A stretch of DNA of 31,082 nt from SpSt-583 sp034434015 (GCA_034434015.1 DAOUAB010000096.1:1-31082); one strand, 5' to 3'; counted from the stretch's first letter, positions 15,458 to 23,364 are shown. Numbers and translations are program-made. The notes: a model not told the origin generated them from the sequence alone.

Positions 15458-16090
15458 GTGGACTTAGTCGCTGCCGATGAGTGGCTGAACCTCAGCGAGG
15501 CGGCCGGAATCCTGGGGGTGCACCCGTCAACCGTGCGCCTGTGGGCCGATAAGGGCGAGATCCCCGCGCACCGCACGGCCGGCGGACATCGCCGTTTCCG
15601 GCGGGCCGAGATCGAGACCTGGGCCTCGGCGCGCCGCGAGGCCCGCCAGCCGGTCGGCCACGTCATCGTCCAGAACGCCCTGGGCCGGACGCGCCTGCAG
15701 ATGGCCGAGGGCCGGCTGCGCGACCAGGCCTGGTATGCGCGCCTGGACGAGGCGCGCCGGCTGGAGTTCCGCGAAAGCGGCCGCCGCCTGCTGGGCGCGC
15801 TCATGCGCTATCTGGGCGACGACGAGGCGGCCCTGGCCGAAGCGGCGGCGCTCGGGCACGAGTACCAGCGCCTGGGCCGGTCCGCCGGCCTGTCGCTGGG
15901 CGAGACCGTGCGCCTGTTCCAGTTCTTCGCCGATTTCCTCTACGACAGCGTGCTCGACGTCTACCAGGCGTCCGGGCTGCGCGCCGCCCGCGAATGGGCG
16001 CAGATGCACCGCCGCGTCACCGCCTTCACCAACACCGTGCTCATCGGGCTGGTGGACGCGCAACCGGCGCCGCCGCCGGGCGTCCGCTGA
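15458..16090 (+). CDS. MerR-type HTH regulator with a helical C-terminal domain
   Basis: A 210-residue protein. Residues 9-57 (LNLSEAAGILGVHPSTVRLWADKGEIPAHRTAGGHRRFRRAEIETW, broken here into parts NLSEAAGILG and GGHRRF) form a MerR/excisionase-type HTH. A linker (60-90) leads to an all-helical domain at about 95-200 with RLLGALMRYLGD, GHEYQRLGRSAGLSLGE and TVRLFQFFADFLYDSVLD, which recalls the RsbRD-N type helical sensor domain; that resemblance is by eye only. The start is GTG 15458, with GGAGG 5 nt upstream; a TTG at 15446 overlaps the ribosome site and is unlikely. It is 20 bp from a seven-helix membrane protein gene, likely its signalling partner. Confidence 0.8.
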   Translation: MDLVAADEWLNLSEAAGILGVHPSTVRLWADKGEIPAHRTAGGHRRFRRAEIETWASARREARQPVGHVIVQNALGRTRLQMAEGRLRDQAWYARLDEARRLEFRESGRRLLGALMRYLGDDEAALAEAAALGHEYQRLGRSAGLSLGETVRLFQFFADFLYDSVLDVYQASGLRAAREWAQMHRRVTAFTNTVLIGLVDAQPAPPPGVR

Positions 16091-16110
16091 GTCCTCCCGC
16101 AGGAGCCGCC

Positions 16111-16836
16111 ATGGACCTCATCCACGCCCTCCCCTTTCTCTCCACGACCGTGACGCTCGCCTTCGCCGGCGCCGTGTTCCACCGTTACCTGAAGGGCCGC
16201 CGCCTCCATACGTTACTGTGGAGCCTCGGCCTGCTCTGGTACGCGGCCGGCACGTTCTCCGAGGCTTACCTGGCCGTGGCCTGGAGCCCGTTCGTGCTGC
16301 GGCTGTGGTATCTCTCCGGCGCCATGCTCACCGCCGCCTGGCTGGCGCAGGGCTCCTTCTATCTGCTCATCCGCAAGCCGGGCGTCGCCCATGCCCTGCT
16401 GGCCGGTCTGCTCATACTGAGCGCCCTGTCCGCCGTCCTGGTGTTCACGGCCCCCGTCGACGGCGCCGCCTTCCGGTTCGGCGCGCCGATCTCCACGCAG
16501 TACAAAGACCTCCTGACGCGCGGCGGGTTGACGGTGCCGCTGACTATCTTCCTGAACCTGTACGGCACGGTCGGCCTGGTGGGCGGCGCGGCCTACAGCG
16601 CCTGGCTCTTCTGGCGCAAGCGCGTGCTCTTCAACCGCATGCTGGGCAACCTGTTCATCGCCCTCGGCGCGCTGTTCCCGGCCATGGCCGGCGCGCTCAT
16701 CCGCGCCGGCCTGGGCGACTGGCTGTACGTGAGCGAACTGATCGGCGCGGCCGTGATGTTCGCGGGCTTTACGCTGGCCACCCAGCCGCGGCCGGTGGAG
16801 AAGGAGAAGCCGGCCACACTGCCGGCCCGGGCCTGA
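16111..16836 (+). CDS. Seven-helix membrane protein, function unknown
   Basis: A 241-residue integral membrane protein with about seven hydrophobic segments (roughly 8-24, 33-52, 60-82, 92-110, 140-165, 175-195 and 200-220) and a short charged C-terminal tail (RPVEKEKPATLPARA). The layout recalls the N-terminal 7TM sensor modules of some histidine kinases but no kinase part is attached. I chose ATG 16111 because AGGAG lies 5 nt upstream; the open frame upstream overlaps the HTH gene. It lies 20 bp after the HTH regulator and before a strong terminator, so the two genes form a closed operon. Confidence 0.78.
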   Translation: MDLIHALPFLSTTVTLAFAGAVFHRYLKGRRLHTLLWSLGLLWYAAGTFSEAYLAVAWSPFVLRLWYLSGAMLTAAWLAQGSFYLLIRKPGVAHALLAGLLILSALSAVLVFTAPVDGAAFRFGAPISTQYKDLLTRGGLTVPLTIFLNLYGTVGLVGGAAYSAWLFWRKRVLFNRMLGNLFIALGALFPAMAGALIRAGLGDWLYVSELIGAAVMFAGFTLATQPRPVEKEKPATLPARA

Positions 16837-16861
16837 GCGCCCCCCGCTTCGCTGCCGCGCG

Positions 16862-16899
16862 CCGCCCCAAATGAACCTTTTGGGGCGGTTTCGTTTTCC
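16862..16899 (+). terminator. Rho-independent terminator of the HTH-7TM operon
   Basis: CCGCCCCAAA (16862-16871) pairs perfectly with TTTGGGGCGG (16879-16888) over a 7-nt loop, followed by TTTCGTTTTCC. It begins 26 bp after the membrane protein stop codon. An apparent ATG at 16871 lies inside this stem and is not a gene start. Confidence 0.88.
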
Positions 16900-16920
16900 G
16901 GATTACGATCTGATCTCAGG

Positions 16921-16926
16921 TAAAAT
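16921..16926 (+). promoter_or_regulatory. -10 element immediately before the DppB-like gene
   Basis: TAAAAT at 16921-16926 is exactly 7 nt before the ATG at 16934, right after the preceding terminator. No convincing -35 was seen. If used, the transcript would be leaderless. Confidence 0.45.
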
Positions 16927-16933
16927 GGCGCCC

Positions 16934-17908
16934 ATGCCGGCCTTTACCATCCGCCGCGTCCTGGGCGGCCTGGTCCTCGTGGCGCTCGCCAACTTCCTCG
17001 GCTTCACGTACGCGCACATCGCTCACTTTGTTCAACAACTGCAAAGCCCGTTCGGCACGCGCGCCCAGCCGCCGGAGGTCCTGTCGCTCTACGCCGATTA
17101 CGTCCGCGGCCTGGCTCGAGGGGACCTGGGGGTGCTGCCCGCGGGCGCCGGCCTGCCGGTCGCCCAGGCGCTGTCCGAAGCCGCCCTGGCCAGCGTCGGC
17201 CTGCTGGCCATTACGCTCCTGCTCAGCAGTCTGGGCGGGCTGGCGCTCGGGCTGGCGGCGGTGCGTGTGACCCCGCCCGGGATCGCGCCCTGGCTCGCCC
17301 CGGTCGCTACCCTCGGGCTGGCCACGCCCAGCTTCTACGTGGGCACGCTGGCGGTGGCGGCTTCGGTCTTCCTGGCGCTGCGCGGGCTGAGCGCGCCGCC
17401 CTTCCCGGTGTCCGGCTTCGGCTGGGACGCGCACCTGATCCTGCCGGTCCTGGCGCTCACCCTGCGGCCCCTGGCCCAGATCGCCCAGGTCTCGGCCAGC
17501 CTGCTGGTCACCGAGGTCCGCAAGCAATACATCGTCACGGCGCGCAGCGTGGGCAATACGTGGCGGCGCATCCGCTGGCGTCACGCCCTGCGCAACATCG
17601 TCGCTCCGCTCCTGCTCGTCGTCGCCAGCGCCTTCCGCTTCTTGGTGGGCGAGCTGGTGCTGGTGGAATGGCTCTTCGCCTGGCCGGGGCTGGGCCGCCT
17701 GCTGGCCCAGGTGCTGCTCACGCCCGGCTCGGCCTCTCCGGGCGCCCTGTTCGGCGGCGGCCGCTTCTTCCTCAACCCGCCGCTGCTGGCGGCGCTGCTC
17801 ACGGTCCTGGCCCTGGCCTTCCTGATCGTGGACGGCGTGGCGTCCGGCCTGGCGCGCGCCGTTGACCCGCGCCTGCGGCAGGCCGAGACCGACCAGACCG
17901 GGACTTGA
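16934..17908 (+). CDS. DppB/OppB-like ABC transporter permease
   Basis: A 324-residue membrane protein of the binding-protein-dependent peptide/nickel permease family. Residues 8-26 form the first helix, and the EAA cytoplasmic loop is at about 193-222 (EVRKQYIVTARSVGNTWRRI, then RWRHALRN), a good match for DppB-type coupling motifs. FLVGELVLVEWLFAWPGLGRLL at 236-257 is the conserved block after the EAA loop. The usual family N-terminal GDFG-type block appears as RGDLG at 62-66. The start at 16934 sits next to a -10 box. It overlaps the next gene by TTGA. No substrate-binding protein or ATPase gene is adjacent here. Confidence 0.9.
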   Translation: MPAFTIRRVLGGLVLVALANFLGFTYAHIAHFVQQLQSPFGTRAQPPEVLSLYADYVRGLARGDLGVLPAGAGLPVAQALSEAALASVGLLAITLLLSSLGGLALGLAAVRVTPPGIAPWLAPVATLGLATPSFYVGTLAVAASVFLALRGLSAPPFPVSGFGWDAHLILPVLALTLRPLAQIAQVSASLLVTEVRKQYIVTARSVGNTWRRIRWRHALRNIVAPLLLVVASAFRFLVGELVLVEWLFAWPGLGRLLAQVLLTPGSASPGALFGGGRFFLNPPLLAALLTVLALAFLIVDGVASGLARAVDPRLRQAETDQTGT

Positions 17909-20163
17909 AGCCTGTGGCAACCCGCCTCCCCGCCTCCGCGACGGGCAGCGTCAACTGGGCCTTGTGGCTCGGCGGCGCGCTGGCGGCCGCCACGCTGTTC
18001 CTGGCCGCGGCCGGGCCGGACCTCGCGCCGGCCGACCCGCTCAAAGAGAACTACATCGTCTTCACCGAGACCGGCTTCGTGAAGCCGCCCTTTGCGCCGT
18101 TCGTGGTGGACGGCTTCTGGCTCGGCGCCGACGAGTTCGGCCGCGACCTGTTCAGCCGCCTGCTGTGGGCGGTGCGGCCCACGGTGACCCTGGTGCTGGT
18201 GGTCGCGGCCGTGCGCCTCACGCTGGGCCTGGCGCTGGGGCTGGCCGCCGGCTGGTCCGCCGGCCGGACCCTGGACCGCGTGATCCGGGCGGCGCTGTCT
18301 ATCCCGGTGCTCCTGGCGGCCCTGTTCGTCATCGCCGCCACCGGCCAGCGCTGGGGGCTGTGGGCCTTCATCCTGGGCCTCGCGATCACGGGCTGGGCGG
18401 ACGTGGCCCGGCTGGTGGCCGAACAGACGCGCCTGGTGAAAGGCCAGCGCTTTGTGGAGGCGGCCCGGGCGCTGGGCGCCTCCGAAGCCCAGATCATCGG
18501 CCGGCATGTCCTCCCGCACCTCCTGCCCTTCCTGTGGATCTGGCTGGCGCTCGAAGCCAGCAGCGCGCTGCTGGCCACCGCCGGCCTGGGCTTCCTCGGC
18601 TACTTCATCAACGCCATCTGGATCCCGGTCGAAGACTGGGTGGGCGTCCACGCCGCCGGCAACCCGGAGCTGGGCCAGATGTTGAGCTTCTCGGCCACCA
18701 GCCGCCAGCCCTGGTCGGCCCTGGCCGCCGGCAGCCTGGTGGTCCTTATCGTCCTGGGCTTCAACCTGCTGAGCGACGGCCTGCGCCGGGCCTTCAGCCC
18801 GGAACAGCGCGGGCGCCCCAACCGGCTGGCGCAGGGCCTGGCGGCCCAGGCCGACCGGTTAAGCGACCAGTTCTTCCTGGCGCTGGCGGAGTGGCAGCGC
18901 ATGGCCAGTTGGGCCGGGGCGGCGTCCGTCCTGCTGGCAGTGATCGCCGGCGGCAGTTGGTGGTTGTGGAGCCAGACCAGCCGCCAGGTGATGGCCGCGC
19001 CCGTGGTGACGGTGCCGGGAAATCACCTGTGGGGCATGGCGCGCCACGACGCCTCCGCTACTCTGTACGTTCCCGCGCGCGGCCCGGCGACCGGCGAGAC
19101 GGTCTGGACCTACACCGACCCCGCCGGCCTTTACCCGCCCGTGGTCGCCGCCGACGGCGTCCTGTACGCGGTTTCGGCGCAGGACGGCGGTTCGTTGCTG
19201 GCCCTCAGCCCGGAGGGCGCGCTGCTGTGGCGCTCGCCGATCCCGGACGCCGCCTTCCCGCGCGACCGCGGCGACTTCGACCGGCCGGTGGCGGACTACA
19301 CCCTGAGCGTGCCCGCCCTGAGCGAGGCCGGCGAGATCATCGTGGCCGACGGCCGGGGGACCGTGCACGCTTTCGCGCCGGCCGGTCATGTGCGCTGGAC
19401 GCGCCCCAACCCCGCGCCGGCCCGCCTGCTCACCCAGCCCATCATCGGCCTGGACGGCGGCATCTATCTGGCCACGGACAACCACCTCATCGCGCTGGCC
19501 GCCAACGGCGCCACGCGCTGGCAGGTGACCCTGCCCACCTACAGCTACTCTTTGCCCGTCCTGCGCCTGAGCGCCGATGGGCGCCTGCTGACGTTCCAGG
19601 ATTTCGTCGTCGCCGCGGACAGCGGCGACACGCTGGCCAAAGCGCCGACCTCGGTGGACCTGTTCATCTTCGGAGCGGACGGCCAGCTCTACCTCCGCCG
19701 GCAGGCGGAGCTGGAGGCCTGGGAGATCGCCGACGGCGATGTGCGCGTGACGCCTCGCGTGCGGCTGGATGCGCGCGGCCTGGCCCTGAGCTTCGGCTTC
19801 TCGGGCGACGGCGGCGTGTTGCCCGGCGGCCGGGCCTGGTTCCTGTACAGCTCGCCGTTCGGGGGCTCCAGCAAAGTGGTCTGGGCCGACGCGGCCGGAC
19901 AGACCACCGAGGTCTTCGACGCCCTGCGGCGCGGCAGCCCCGTGCTAGCCATTGACCAGCAGCGGACGATGTATCTGTGCGACGCGTTCCTGGGCCGGCC
20001 GCTCGTCTGCGCCGCCTATGCGCCAGGCGGCGCGCCGGTCTGGGAGACGACGCTGTCGGAGCGCGGCGGCGTGGTCCTGGGCGGCGCGCTGACGCCGGGG
20101 CGCCTGTATGTGGTGGACAATCACGCCACGCTGTACGCGCTGGGGGACGCCGCCGGGCCGTAG
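17905..20163 (+). CDS. DppC-like ABC permease fused to a PQQ-type beta-propeller
   Basis: A 752-residue fusion. Residues 20-300 are a DppC/OppC-like permease: a first helix at 20-37, the DEFGRDLFSRLLW block at 76-88 that is typical of DppC (LGTDxxGRDxxSRL), and an EAA loop EAARALGASEAQIIGRHVLP at 185-204. A linker (300-335) leads to an extra membrane helix at 336-356 (AGAASVLLAVIAGGSWWLWS). Residues 365-752 have PQQ/PD40-like propeller blades: DGVLYAVSAQDGGSLLAL, GEIIVADGRGTVHAFAPAG, DGGIYLATDNHLIALAANG, GRLYVVDNHATLYALGD. Family DppC proteins are about 300 residues, so the propeller is a large addition, predicted to face outside. Start is TTG 17905 (TTGA overlap) or GTG 17914. Confidence 0.85.
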   Translation: MKPVATRLPASATGSVNWALWLGGALAAATLFLAAAGPDLAPADPLKENYIVFTETGFVKPPFAPFVVDGFWLGADEFGRDLFSRLLWAVRPTVTLVLVVAAVRLTLGLALGLAAGWSAGRTLDRVIRAALSIPVLLAALFVIAATGQRWGLWAFILGLAITGWADVARLVAEQTRLVKGQRFVEAARALGASEAQIIGRHVLPHLLPFLWIWLALEASSALLATAGLGFLGYFINAIWIPVEDWVGVHAAGNPELGQMLSFSATSRQPWSALAAGSLVVLIVLGFNLLSDGLRRAFSPEQRGRPNRLAQGLAAQADRLSDQFFLALAEWQRMASWAGAASVLLAVIAGGSWWLWSQTSRQVMAAPVVTVPGNHLWGMARHDASATLYVPARGPATGETVWTYTDPAGLYPPVVAADGVLYAVSAQDGGSLLALSPEGALLWRSPIPDAAFPRDRGDFDRPVADYTLSVPALSEAGEIIVADGRGTVHAFAPAGHVRWTRPNPAPARLLTQPIIGLDGGIYLATDNHLIALAANGATRWQVTLPTYSYSLPVLRLSADGRLLTFQDFVVAADSGDTLAKAPTSVDLFIFGADGQLYLRRQAELEAWEIADGDVRVTPRVRLDARGLALSFGFSGDGGVLPGGRAWFLYSSPFGGSSKVVWADAAGQTTEVFDALRRGSPVLAIDQQRTMYLCDAFLGRPLVCAAYAPGGAPVWETTLSERGGVVLGGALTPGRLYVVDNHATLYALGDAAGP

Positions 20164-20195
20164 GATCGCTTTTCGAGTTTTGTGTCATTCCCCGC

Positions 20196-20217
20196 GGAGC
20201 GCATGGCCGTGCGCCCC
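20196..20217. repeat. Palindromic intergenic repeat, copy A
   Basis: A 22-bp imperfect palindrome (9 of 11 pairs) containing GGCCGTGCGCCCC. It matches the core of the copies at 24945-24974 and 29560-29579. It lies in the 123-bp gap between the permease-propeller fusion and the TolB-like gene. Confidence 0.65.
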
Positions 20218-20286
20218 AACGCGTTGACGCCGAGATCGGGATACGGCCCCGTAAGACGCCGTTTCACGTTCAAGCGCCGAGGCGCC

Positions 20287-21471
20287 ATGCCACGCCGACG
20301 CCAGTTCCTATGGATCATCGCCGGCCTGCTGGCCCTGCCGGTCCTGGCCGGTCTGCTGTGGCTGGGCCGCGAGCTGCTGCGCCCGCTCCCCCCCACGCCC
20401 ACCCCGCGCCCACCTGCGCCGACCGCGCCGCCCACGCCGGTCGGGGGCGGCGGCGGCCTGATCGCCTTTGAGTCCCGGCGCGACGGCAACCCGGAAATTT
20501 ACGTGATGGCCGGCGACGGCTCCGGCCAGACCAACCTGACGCGCCATTCGGCCGCGGACTACGCGCCGGCCTGGTCGCCGGACGGGCGGCGGCTGGCCTT
20601 CCTCTCGGACCGCGCCGACCCGGGCCGGGGCGCCGATCTCTATCTGATGAACGCCGACGGCGGGGCCTTGACCCGGGTGACGAGCGGCGCCGGCCTGGCC
20701 GGGCCGGTGGAATGGTCGCCGGACGGCCAGCGGCTGCTGGCGCGCCAGACCGTCAACCTGACCCAGCGCCTGTTCGTCGTCAAGGTTGACGGGTCGGGCG
20801 CGCGCGTGCGCACGCTGGACCCGGCCGCGTTCCAGGAACTGGACCTGGAGGCGCACTGGTCGCCGGATGGACAGCAGGTGGCGGCCCTGCGCAGTCGCGC
20901 CATGCGCCTGCGGCTGCATGTGCTGGACGCGGCGCTGAACGGGATCGCCAGCGTGGACGAGTCGCCGTCGTCCGACGTCGTGACCTTCGCCTGGTCGCCG
21001 GACGGCCGCCGGATCGCGTTCATCGCCGCCCAGCGGGCCGGGCCGGCCCGCAGCGCGCTGCGGATCGCGGACCCCGCCGGCGGTCCGCCCGAGACCGTCC
21101 GGCAGTTCGAGGGCCTGACCGGCTTTCACGGGCTGGCCTGGTCGCCGGACGGCCGCCGCCTGGCCCTGGCCTGGGCCGACCCCCGGCAGGAGGGACAGCA
21201 GATGCACATTCTGTGGGCCGACGGCTCGGGGCTGGTCGCGGTGACCGCGCCGCCCGGCTCGCATCCCGAGGCGCGCTGGTCGCCCGACAGCCGGCGCCTG
21301 CTTTACACCGCCTTCCTGCCGTTCGCGCTCACGCCGACCGAGGCGGCCGAGGGGCCGCACAGCTACATTTACACCGTGGACGTCGAGCACGCCGTCAGCC
21401 AGCCGGGCGGCCTCGCGCCTCAACGGCTCACCGCCACGGGCCGGGACTCAAGCCCGGCCTGGCAACCCTGA
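20287..21471 (+). CDS. Membrane-anchored TolB-like (WD40/PD40) beta-propeller protein
   Basis: A 394-residue protein with an N-terminal anchor (MPRRRQFLWIIAGLLALPVL at 1-20), a Pro/Thr-rich spacer at 33-52 and a six-bladed TolB-type propeller. The WSPDG motif occurs at 96, 143, 191, 236 and 285, with WSPDS at 331 and a final SPAW at 389. The first blade starts LIAFESRRDGNPEIYVMAGDGSG. It is predicted to sit outside the membrane. ATG 20287 was chosen because homologous signal anchors start with such a basic Arg run; an upstream in-frame ATG at 20182 would add 35 residues overlapping the palindromic repeat. It follows the permease-propeller gene by 123 bp and may be a functional partner. Confidence 0.86.
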   Translation: MPRRRQFLWIIAGLLALPVLAGLLWLGRELLRPLPPTPTPRPPAPTAPPTPVGGGGGLIAFESRRDGNPEIYVMAGDGSGQTNLTRHSAADYAPAWSPDGRRLAFLSDRADPGRGADLYLMNADGGALTRVTSGAGLAGPVEWSPDGQRLLARQTVNLTQRLFVVKVDGSGARVRTLDPAAFQELDLEAHWSPDGQQVAALRSRAMRLRLHVLDAALNGIASVDESPSSDVVTFAWSPDGRRIAFIAAQRAGPARSALRIADPAGGPPETVRQFEGLTGFHGLAWSPDGRRLALAWADPRQEGQQMHILWADGSGLVAVTAPPGSHPEARWSPDSRRLLYTAFLPFALTPTEAAEGPHSYIYTVDVEHAVSQPGGLAPQRLTATGRDSSPAWQP

Positions 21472-21481
21472 TGGATTGATC

Positions 21482-21500
21482 AGGTGCCTTCGGGCTTTTT
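21482..21500 (+). terminator. Possible terminator after the TolB-like gene
   Basis: GCC-TTCG-GGC at 21486-21495, a UUCG tetraloop with flanking weak pairs, is followed by TTTTT at 21496-21500. The stem is only three strong pairs, so the call is tentative. Confidence 0.5.
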
Positions 21501-21536
21501 GGCTGACCCGTCCGCCTGTCAGACACCCATCACCCA

Positions 21537-21622
21537 CGTCATGCCGGCTTTCGCCGGCATCCAGGAGCAGAAGCTCATAGAAGAGCGGGAGATCCTGGGC
21601 CCCGGCCTTCGCCGGGGCGACG
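21537..21622. repeat. REP-like double hairpin element
   Basis: An 86-bp unit that begins CGTC and ends GACG. It has two 8-bp hairpins with 4-nt loops: ATGCCGGC-TTTC-GCCGGCAT (21541-21560) and GCCCCGGC-CTTC-GCCGGGGC (21599-21618). Between them ATCCAGG and CCTGG are also complementary, so the whole unit can fold as one long hairpin. The architecture matches REP/BIME repeats seen in many bacteria, where the translated trace is PAKAGMT-like. Confidence 0.8.
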
Positions 21623-21722
21623 GCGGAAATGTTTGGGCCCAGGCGCGGCGGCCTGGAGATTGACCACCATCAGCGAATGCACCCGATTGACCCGCCTCCC
21701 CGCGCCGGGCGCGGGAATTCGC

Positions 21723-21728
21723 TATAAT
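21723..21728 (+). promoter_or_regulatory. -10 element before the DUF6391-like gene
   Basis: A perfect TATAAT at 21723-21728 lies 24 nt before the ATG, with AAGGAG at 21742-21747 as ribosome site. There is no good -35 at 16-18 bp; a TTGACC occurs at 21687-21692 but is 30 bp away. Confidence 0.5.
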
Positions 21729-21752
21729 GCTCCCACCGCCCAAGGAGTCCGA

Positions 21753-22265
21753 ATGGCGAACCCGTTGAGTCAATTGCTTGCAGTCCCGTTCATCGACCGC
21801 ACGCGCCGCAACCACGGCCTGGAGCACGCCACCATCACGCTGCTGTCGCAGCGCTACCGCGGCCTGAGCTTGGTCGGGCGCTCCACGCCGGCCGGCTTTT
21901 ATCTGTACGGCGACGTCGCCACCGAGGCCGTGGCCGAGGCCGCGCACACGGCCCTGGCGCGCCTGCGGGCCGGCGAACGGCACCTGGCCATCCACCCCAA
22001 CTGCGGCACCAACTTCGTCACCGCCGGCTTCGCGGCGGCCCTGGCGGCGTTTCTGGGTTTCGCGGGCGCGCGCGACTGGCGCAGCCGCGCCGAGCGCCTG
22101 CCGCTGGTGGCCGCCCTGGCCACCCTGGCCCTGATCGCGGCCCAGCCGCTCGGCCTCGTCCTGCAGCGCGACCTCACCACCTCCGGCGAGGTCGGCGATA
22201 TGCAGATCGCGGCCGTCGAGCGCCAGGCCGGCCTGCCCGTCCACGTCGTCACCACGCGCGGCTGA
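21753..22265 (+). CDS. DUF6391-like membrane protein
   Basis: A 170-residue protein. It begins MANPLSQLLAVPFIDRTRRNHGLEHATITLL (motif RNHGLEHATI at 19-28), which I associate with the DUF6391 family of cyanobacteria and Chloroflexota; His21 and His25 and the block IHPNCGTN (80-87) are candidates for a conserved site. Two hydrophobic segments are at about 88-104 and 117-136. The ATG at 21753 has AAGGAG 5 nt upstream and a TATAAT before it, so the longer open frame starting at 21633 is not used. It is followed by holA after 49 bp. The function of the family is unknown and my family assignment is by eye. Confidence 0.78.
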   Translation: MANPLSQLLAVPFIDRTRRNHGLEHATITLLSQRYRGLSLVGRSTPAGFYLYGDVATEAVAEAAHTALARLRAGERHLAIHPNCGTNFVTAGFAAALAAFLGFAGARDWRSRAERLPLVAALATLALIAAQPLGLVLQRDLTTSGEVGDMQIAAVERQAGLPVHVVTTRG

Positions 22266-22314
22266 GGCGGGGCCCGACGCGCCGAAACCGGGCCGCGCCC
22301 CCTGCGTTCCCGCC

Positions 22315-23322
22315 ATGCCGCCCCGCTTCTACCTCCTCCACGGTCCCGACGAGTTCGCCAGCGCCGAATTCGTGGACACGCTCAAAGCGCAGCTGGGCGA
22401 TCCGAGCCTGGCGTCGCTCAACACCCTGGTCTTCGACGGGCGCACGGTGACCCTGGCCGAGGTGCAGGCGGCCTGCGGCGCCCTGCCCTTCCTCGCCGAC
22501 CATCGGCTCGTCATCGTCGAGGGCTGGCTGACCCGGCTGCTCAGCCGGGCCGACGAGGACGACGACGCGCCGGCGCGCGGGAGCGCCTCGGCCCGCGACG
22601 CGCTCGGCGAATTGGCCGCTTATCTGGAAGCGCAGCCCGACACGGCCTGGCTGGTGCTGGTGGAACAGCGCGAGATCCCCGACCGAAATCCCGTCCTGCG
22701 GGCCGCCGCCGGCCGGCCCTGGGCGCTGGTGCGCCAGTTCGCTCTGCCGCAGGGCGAGGCCCTGGTGAAGTGGATCCAGGCCCGGGCGAAGGCGGAGGGT
22801 GGGGCGTTTACGCGCGAGGCCGCCCAGGCGCTGGCCCAGGCGGAAACCGACCCGCGCGCCCTGGGGAACGAAATCGTCAAACTGCTCACCTACGCCGCGT
22901 TCGAGCGCCCGGTGGAGGCCGCCGACGTCGCCGCGCTGACCTCCGCCTCCCTCCAGGCGCGCGTCTTCGACTTCGTGGACTATCTCGGCCAGCGCCGCGG
23001 CCCGCCGGCGCAGCGCGAACTGCACCGCCTGCTGGAGCGCGAAGAACCGCTCTACGTGCTCGCCATGATCGTGCGCCAGTTCCGCCTGATCCTGCAAGCC
23101 AGGGAGTTGCTCGAGGCGCGCCGCACGGAGCGCGACGTGGCGCAGACGCTCGGCCTGCACCCCTACCCGGCCGGCAAGGTGTGCGCGCAATCCCAGAACT
23201 TCACCCTGCCGGCCCTGGAACGCATCTACCGGCGCCTGCTCGAATGCGACGTGGACATTAAGACCGGCCGGACCGAGCCGGCGGCCGCGCTCGAGGTGCT
23301 GCTCGTCGAGCTGAGCGCATAG
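22315..23322 (+). CDS. holA: DNA polymerase III delta subunit
   Basis: A 335-residue clamp-loader delta subunit, which opens the beta sliding clamp. It begins FYLLHGPDEFASAEFVDTLKAQL, the normal HolA opening with a degenerate P-loop, then VQAACGALPFLADHRLVIVEGW, the conserved block around the clamp-contact region. Domain III is recognisable in ARVFDFVDYLGQRRGPPAQRELHRLLEREEPLYVLAMIVRQFR, written here as parts ARVFDFVDYLG and PLYVLAMIVRQFRLI. The end ECDVDIKTGRTEPAAALEVLLVEL is typical. Length fits the family. It converges with the minus-strand DHFR-like gene. Confidence 0.95.
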   Translation: MPPRFYLLHGPDEFASAEFVDTLKAQLGDPSLASLNTLVFDGRTVTLAEVQAACGALPFLADHRLVIVEGWLTRLLSRADEDDDAPARGSASARDALGELAAYLEAQPDTAWLVLVEQREIPDRNPVLRAAAGRPWALVRQFALPQGEALVKWIQARAKAEGGAFTREAAQALAQAETDPRALGNEIVKLLTYAAFERPVEAADVAALTSASLQARVFDFVDYLGQRRGPPAQRELHRLLEREEPLYVLAMIVRQFRLILQARELLEARRTERDVAQTLGLHPYPAGKVCAQSQNFTLPALERIYRRLLECDVDIKTGRTEPAAALEVLLVELSA

Positions 23323-23335
23323 ACGCAACGGCGCG

Positions 23336-23364
23336 GCTCAGGCGCGGGTCAGGCCGCGCTGAGC
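23336..23364. terminator. Hairpin between convergent holA and DHFR-like genes
   Basis: GCTCAG-G-CGCGG (23336-23347) pairs with CCGCGCTGAGC (23354-23364) with one bulged G, about 11 pairs. There is no U-tract on either strand. Its position between two converging genes suggests a shared 3' structure. Confidence 0.45.

Noticed and set aside
17862..19955. A 697-codon plus-strand frame overlapping the permease-propeller gene
   Set aside because: Its Arg/Pro/Gly-rich sequence is an out-of-frame reading of the fusion gene, whose own frame shows clear permease and propeller motifs.
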